Shown here piece by piece: positions 7,497-10,582 of a stretch of DNA of 10,582 nucleotides (the stretch's first letter is position 1; the number at the start of each line of letters is the position of its first letter). The notes beneath the pieces are model-generated. The model saw nothing but the letters and a program-made list of their open reading frames with translations, did no database searches and was not told the DNA's origin. The position numbers and the translations under genes are program-made. The stretch covers positions 1-10,582 of the forward strand of contig QMMS01000142.1 of NCBI GenBank assembly GCA_003647375.1, given 5' to 3'. Source of the DNA: Deltaproteobacteria bacterium (GTDB lineage: Bacteria; Desulfobacterota; Desulfobacteria; Desulfobacterales; B30-G6).

Positions 7497-7516
7497 CCCC
7501 GTAGCTTGCTGCGGGG
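7497..7516. repeat. GC-rich hairpin in a REP-like sequence
   Basis: CCCCGTAGC (7497-7505) pairs with GCTGCGGGG (7508-7516), including one G-T pair, leaving a 2-base centre. It is followed by TTCTTC rather than a T-run. No gene ends just upstream on the plus strand, and on the minus strand it lies upstream of the kinase promoter, so it is probably an orphan repeat rather than a working terminator. Similar ATTCCCCG(T/C)AGCTTGCTGCGGGG sequences recur in other proteobacterial genomes, as I recall. Confidence 0.55.
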
Positions 7517-7601
7517 TTCTTCAAAAGAAAATGGCGGTGAGTTTGTGCGAATGATAAAAAAAGCTGTAGAATCGATCGGAGGCTGCGCGCGTAAGCGCTA
7601 T

Positions 7602-7751
7602 CCAGTGTCCGTCCAGAAATGAGGATTTTTGCGTGAGATCAAGGCGGACGACAGATTTAACTCACAGGAATAGCGTGCTGTTTTGAGGAGTTAAATCATG
7701 ACGCTCAACGCCGATATCGCGGAAAAAGACCCTTTGTGGATGGGCACTATC
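7602..7751. repeat. MITE-like palindromic element, copy 1 (complete)
   Basis: The left arm 7604-7663 and right arm 7688-7748 are imperfect reverse complements. The outer ends (AGTGTCCGTCCAG against a right end reading AGTGCCCATCCAC on the complement, 10 of 13) and the inner ten bases (GATTTAACTC 7654-7663 with GAGTTAAATC 7688-7697, perfect) match best; the middle is diverged. A 24-base apex remains. The first 125 bases (7602-7726) recur in the same orientation at 10458-10582 with 8 mismatches and no indels. Both sides show a TA dinucleotide three bases outside AGTG (7599-7600 and 7752-7753), compatible with a TA target duplication, but this is tentative. No transposase is encoded. Confidence 0.78.
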
Positions 7752-7992
7752 TAGGTTCCCCATGGTCGACGCCGTTGCGACGTTCCTCGCCGGTTCTCCG
7801 CTCCGGTATATGAAATGCATAGGAGAACTGCCGTCTGTCGCCTTCGGAGCGCCGTTCTTTATTATCGATGAGAGATGTTTGCATTATGGCCCAATCATTA
7901 CCGAAAAACATCGCCTGTTGTCAACCCCAAAAGAGCCATTCCGCACTTTCAGAGAAAACAATTGCTGCCTCGAAACTCCCCTGTAACACCTA

Positions 7993-8021
7993 TCGACATT
8001 CAGCGATGAAACTGTTAATAT
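7993..8021 (+). promoter_or_regulatory. Possible sigma-70-type promoter of the truncated cupin gene
   Basis: TCGACA (7993-7998; 5 of 6 to TTGACA) and TAATAT (8016-8021; 4 of 6) with a 17-base spacer, followed by AT-rich DNA and, about 33 bases later, an AAAGGAG ribosome binding site and ATG 8061. It may now drive the downstream membrane-protein/transporter pair. Confidence 0.42.
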
Positions 8022-8060
8022 TTATTTTTATACATACGTTTCGCATCAAAGGAGACAATC

Positions 8061-8165
8061 ATGAACAATAATGCAGCCGCCCAAAAGGGTATCCCATTCA
8101 ACCTGGAAAGCCATGTCGATTATACCGATGGATCTGTCCATTCGAATTGTATAAATAATAGATAG
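8061..8165 (+). pseudogene. Truncated cupin-domain gene (N-terminal fragment only)
   Basis: AAAGGAG (8048-8054) stands 6 bases before ATG 8061, an excellent translation start, but the frame closes after 34 codons at TAG 8163-8165. The first 26 residues (including IPFNLESHVDYTDGSV) resemble the N-terminus of small single-domain cupins, which usually continue GSVVSRTI...AGTVTLFAFD; here the resemblance stops after GSV, at about base 8138, and the rest (HSNCINNR) is unrelated. The metal-binding cupin core is absent both here and in the following bases, so the gene was cut by a deletion or rearrangement, leaving promoter and start behind. The family match is from memory of the cupin consensus; the alternative is a genuine 34-residue peptide. 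Confidence 0.55.
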
Positions 8166-8178
8166 ATCGTCGCAATAG

Positions 8179-8508
<330 letters not shown>

Positions 8509-8530
8509 AACTCACATGGTTCAGTGCCGG

Positions 8531-8536
8531 AAAGGA
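8531..8536 (+). promoter_or_regulatory. Ribosome binding site supporting a TTG start
   Basis: AAAGGA sits six bases before TTG 8543, whereas ATG 8516 in the same frame has nothing comparable upstream. This is the reason for choosing the shorter transporter. Confidence 0.55.
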
Positions 8537-8542
8537 ACTGTC

Positions 8543-9733
8543 TTGAACCCCGAAGAAAAAAAGATCATGGGCCTTGCAACGACCTCGCATGGCTTGGTCC
8601 ACCTGTACGAAGGTGTCCTGCCGCCGCTGTTGCCGCTGGTTATGGCGGAATTTGGTGCGGATTATTTTACAATGGGAATAATTGTTACGGTGTTCTCTTA
8701 TGCCTTTGGGCTCGGATCCCTGCCGGCCGGCATCCTGGCCGACAAGATAGGTCCCCGCCGCCTGGTAAGCCTCTATCTGTTCGGTGCCGGTATAGCCGGC
8801 GTACTTGTTCTGCCTACCAGTTCCCTGCCGGCCTACACCATCGTCATGGGACTGATGGGTGCCTTCTGCAGCACTTATCATCCAGCGGTCAACACATTGA
8901 TCTCCCTCGGCATCAAGGAAAAGGGCACCGCTTTTGGTATCAACGGTATCGCCGGCAGCATCGGGGTGGCCGTGGTGCCGGTTTTGTCGGCCTGGATAGG
9001 CACAAAGCTGGGGTGGCGCGCGCCGCATGTTTTTTTCGGCCTGATCGGCATCGGCCTGGCATTCTTTTCCCTGACGCTGCCCAGACATCCGACGATTCAG
9101 AACGGGAACACAGCGCAAGCAGGTTCCCTGACCGAACCCGAAAAAAAGACGCCAATCCTCTCTCTCACATTTTTCTTCCTTTCGGCCACAGCCCTGGGAC
9201 TGTCCTACAAGGGAATCATGACTTTCCTTCCCACCTACATGGGGCAAAATATCCAACTGGGCTTCCTGGAAATGGACGCAGTGGCCATGGGAGGTACCTT
9301 CACAACCCTCGCCTTGGTATCCGGGGCTCTTGGACAATATGTATCCGGTCGCCTTACCGACAATTATCCGGTAGAAAAGATATATCTCGCCACGGTGTGT
9401 ATGGGCACCCTTTTCGTTTTCGTCATGTCTTTTTCCAGGGGATTCCTCCTGCTGTCGGCATCTATCGGGTATGCTTTTTTTTCATTCGCGGCTCAACCTG
9501 CTCAAAACTTCATCATTTCGAAATACATGCCCCAACATCGGCAGGGTCTGGGGTACGGCACGCTCTTTATTCTCTCGTTCGGGGTTGGATCCACAGCCGC
9601 CGCAGTTTCCGGCTACCTCGCCGACCTGTATGGCCTGCAGACCGTATTCTATGCCATGGGATTCTGTTTTCTGGCCTCCGCGGGGCTCGCGCTGGGATTG
9701 GTATTGCAGAACGGTAAAAGCAATAAGTCGTAA
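8543..9733 (+). CDS. Major facilitator superfamily transporter
   Basis: A 12-helix secondary transporter of the inner membrane, about 396 residues. The first half has the MFS motif A between helices 2 and 3, GILADKIGPRRLV, and a charged cytoplasmic loop (around TLPRHPTIQN to EPEKKTP) separates the two six-helix halves; a second motif-A-like GRLTDNYPVEK follows in the second half. SHGLVHLYEGVLPPLLPL near the N-terminus and QPAQNFIISKYMPQHRQGLGYG late in the protein recall the fosmidomycin-resistance-like (Fsr) branch, so efflux of a small molecule is possible; the substrate is unknown. I prefer the TTG at 8543 because AAAGGA (8531-8536) lies 6 bases upstream and the residues before it are not MFS-like; an ATG at 8516 in the same frame would add nine residues but lacks a ribosome binding site. 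It follows the DUF6122 gene closely and is convergent with the Nudix gene. Confidence 0.92.
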   Translation: MNPEEKKIMGLATTSHGLVHLYEGVLPPLLPLVMAEFGADYFTMGIIVTVFSYAFGLGSLPAGILADKIGPRRLVSLYLFGAGIAGVLVLPTSSLPAYTIVMGLMGAFCSTYHPAVNTLISLGIKEKGTAFGINGIAGSIGVAVVPVLSAWIGTKLGWRAPHVFFGLIGIGLAFFSLTLPRHPTIQNGNTAQAGSLTEPEKKTPILSLTFFFLSATALGLSYKGIMTFLPTYMGQNIQLGFLEMDAVAMGGTFTTLALVSGALGQYVSGRLTDNYPVEKIYLATVCMGTLFVFVMSFSRGFLLLSASIGYAFFSFAAQPAQNFIISKYMPQHRQGLGYGTLFILSFGVGSTAAAVSGYLADLYGLQTVFYAMGFCFLASAGLALGLVLQNGKSNKS

Positions 9734-9773
9734 GCGGTATGCAGCTTAAAGCGCAGGGCTCACGGCTTATCAC

Positions 9774-10355
9774 TCAACTTTCGCTTTTCACCTCAATAGA
9801 GCGAAATGAGTAATCTGATGGCTTTGCCAGTTCAAGGCTTTGAAATTCGAATGCCCCTGTCTTGCGATCCCTGAAATAATGCAGAAGGGTCTTTTGAATA
9901 ACGGGAAAAGCGATATCGTCCCAGGGAATGTCTTTCTCATGCACCAGCTTTACCTCAGAGCTCTCACGGGTCGGGCCGAATTCGGGAACCAGGATCCGGG
10001 CTCGAAACATGAGATACATCTGGTTCACAAATACCAGGTCAAAGAGCCGGTAAGGTGCGATGATTTTCACCCGTACCCGTGCCTCTTCGTTGGTTTCCCG
10101 CATGGCACCTTCCCGAACGGATTCACCGTTTTCCAGGAAACCGGCCGGCAGGGTCCATTTCCCCCTGCGAGGCTCGATGTCGCGCCGACAAAGGAGGATG
10201 TGGTTTTCATATTCAGGAATACACCCCACCACCATTTTGGGGTTCTGATAATGAATGTTTCCGCAGACAGTGCAAACTTGCCTGGCCCGTTCGTCACCTG
10301 ACGGAATCCGAGTCTCCACTGTAGACCCACATTGCGTACAGTAATGGATGTTCAT
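9774..10355 (-). CDS. Nudix hydrolase with N-terminal zinc ribbon
   Basis: A 193-residue cytoplasmic pyrophosphohydrolase that cleaves a nucleoside diphosphate linked to another moiety. Residues 6-31 form a zinc ribbon (C6-x2-C9 and C28-x2-C31, as in YCTQCG and VCTVCG), the Nudix_N_2-type arrangement. The Nudix box runs G72 to V94 (G72, E78, R86, E87, E90, E91) and keeps all metal-binding glutamates, but the usual Gly before the last residue is R93. LPAGF just before the box is typical of ADP-sugar/NAD-type Nudix enzymes, so ADP-ribose or a dinucleotide is a reasonable guess. I start it at ATG 10355 because the family usually begins a few residues before the first Cys pair; an in-frame GTG at 10415 with AAAAGG upstream would add 20 residues. 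It is convergent with the transporter, 40 bases between stops. Confidence 0.92.
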   Translation of the reverse strand: MNIHYCTQCGSTVETRIPSGDERARQVCTVCGNIHYQNPKMVVGCIPEYENHILLCRRDIEPRRGKWTLPAGFLENGESVREGAMRETNEEARVRVKIIAPYRLFDLVFVNQMYLMFRARILVPEFGPTRESSEVKLVHEKDIPWDDIAFPVIQKTLLHYFRDRKTGAFEFQSLELAKPSDYSFRSIEVKSES

Positions 10356-10457
10356 GTTAGGTCTCAGCCCTATCGTTAGGATCAATTTCATCAAGCCATG
10401 TCCACATAGTTTCACCTGTCGCCTTTTGTCGAGAGGCCAAATAACATCTTTGTATAA

Positions 10458-10582
10458 CCAGTGTCCGTCCAGAAATGAGGATTTTTGCGTGAGATCAAGG
10501 CGGACGACAGATTTAACCCGGAGTAATAGCGTGCTATTTTGAGGAGTTAAATCATGGCGTCCAACGCCGATATCGCGGAAAA
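10458..10582. repeat. MITE-like palindromic element, copy 2 (cut by window end)
   Basis: Bases 10458-10582 match 7602-7726 at 117 of 125 positions without gaps, in the same orientation. The inner arms pair again (GATTTAACCC with GAGTTAAATC), and the apex here forms a cleaner mini-hairpin, ATAGC-GT-GCTAT. A TA dinucleotide again lies three bases outside the AGTG end (10455-10456). The right end lies beyond the window. Confidence 0.8.

Larger units (their letters stand above)
7386..8060. other. Gene-poor interval with repeats and a promoter
   Basis: This holds the kinase promoter candidate, the GC hairpin at 7497-7516, the palindromic element at 7602-7751, an unexplained GC-rich segment (about 7755-7880) and the promoter of the truncated cupin gene. 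Plus-strand frames of 74 and 67 codons (7762-7986, 7868-8071) have no family resemblance and no good ribosome binding site. The 7755-7880 part might be the remains of a lost gene, but I cannot identify it. Confidence 0.55.

Noticed and set aside
7698..7754. 18-codon frame with a GAGGAG ribosome-binding-like motif inside the palindromic element
   Set aside because: It is the right arm of the inverted repeat; copy 2 keeps the ATG but changes the next codons non-synonymously, so I see no coding conservation.
7762..7986. 74-codon plus-strand frame
   Set aside because: No recognisable motif and no ribosome binding site; might be a remnant but cannot be supported.
8524..9717. 397-codon plus-strand frame overlapping the transporter
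   Set aside because: It is offset by one frame from the transporter, with no hydrophobic segments and a His/Arg/Gly-rich composition; the transporter frame has clear helices and motif A.
9734..9773. Bidirectional terminator between the convergent transporter and Nudix genes
   Set aside because: Only a 5-bp TAAGC/GCTTA stem (9731-9735 with 9743-9747) and no T-run on either strand.

Overview
The window looks like chromosomal DNA from an anaerobic, probably deltaproteobacterial (Desulfobacterota-like) organism. The grounds are a tungsten-type aldehyde ferredoxin oxidoreductase, a 3-ketoacyl-CoA thiolase, a cytoplasmic Hanks-type Ser/Thr kinase paired with a degenerate GGDEF protein, moderate GC content and intergenic DNA full of small palindromic repeats. 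The taxonomic call is an inference. I see no rRNA, tRNA, CRISPR array or intact insertion sequence.

Layout. (1) 3-1019 (+) is the 3' part of a thiolase gene whose start lies before the window. (2) 1020-1460 has no gene but holds a weak terminator, a REP-like inverted repeat (1134-1205) and a separate ~190-bp imperfect palindrome (1242-1433). (3) 1461-2123 (-) encodes a conserved-looking hypothetical protein built from two related halves. (4) 2139-2393 carries a diverged palindromic repeat and a strong 12-bp hairpin that ends the next gene. (5) 2394-4136 (-) encodes the AOR-family tungsten oxidoreductase with a strong ribosome binding site. (6) 4445-6424 and 6462-7385 (both -) form a two-gene unit transcribed kinase first: a Ser/Thr kinase, then a 659-residue helical protein ending in a catalytically dead GGDEF domain. 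(7) 7386-8196 is a gene-poor patch with a GC hairpin, a ~145-bp MITE-like palindrome, and the promoter, ribosome binding site and first codons of a truncated cupin gene. (8) 8197-9733 (+) holds a small DUF6122-type membrane protein and an MFS transporter, probably co-transcribed. (9) 9774-10355 (-) is a zinc-ribbon Nudix hydrolase, convergent with the transporter. (10) 10458-10582 is a second, window-truncated copy of the palindrome at 7604, in the same orientation.

How it fits together. The left half looks like acyl-CoA and aldehyde metabolism (thiolase, AOR) plus a hypothetical protein whose beta-grasp-like character is only a guess. The middle is a signalling pair: an active-looking kinase and a partner whose GGDEF fold has lost its catalytic motif and so probably acts as a sensor, scaffold or substrate. 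The right third is an accessory segment of about 2.9 kb, bracketed by direct copies of one palindromic element (about 94% identical over 125 bp) and containing a broken gene, a transporter and a Nudix enzyme. The most interesting items are the paired palindromes, the kinase/dead-GGDEF unit and the internally duplicated hypothetical protein.
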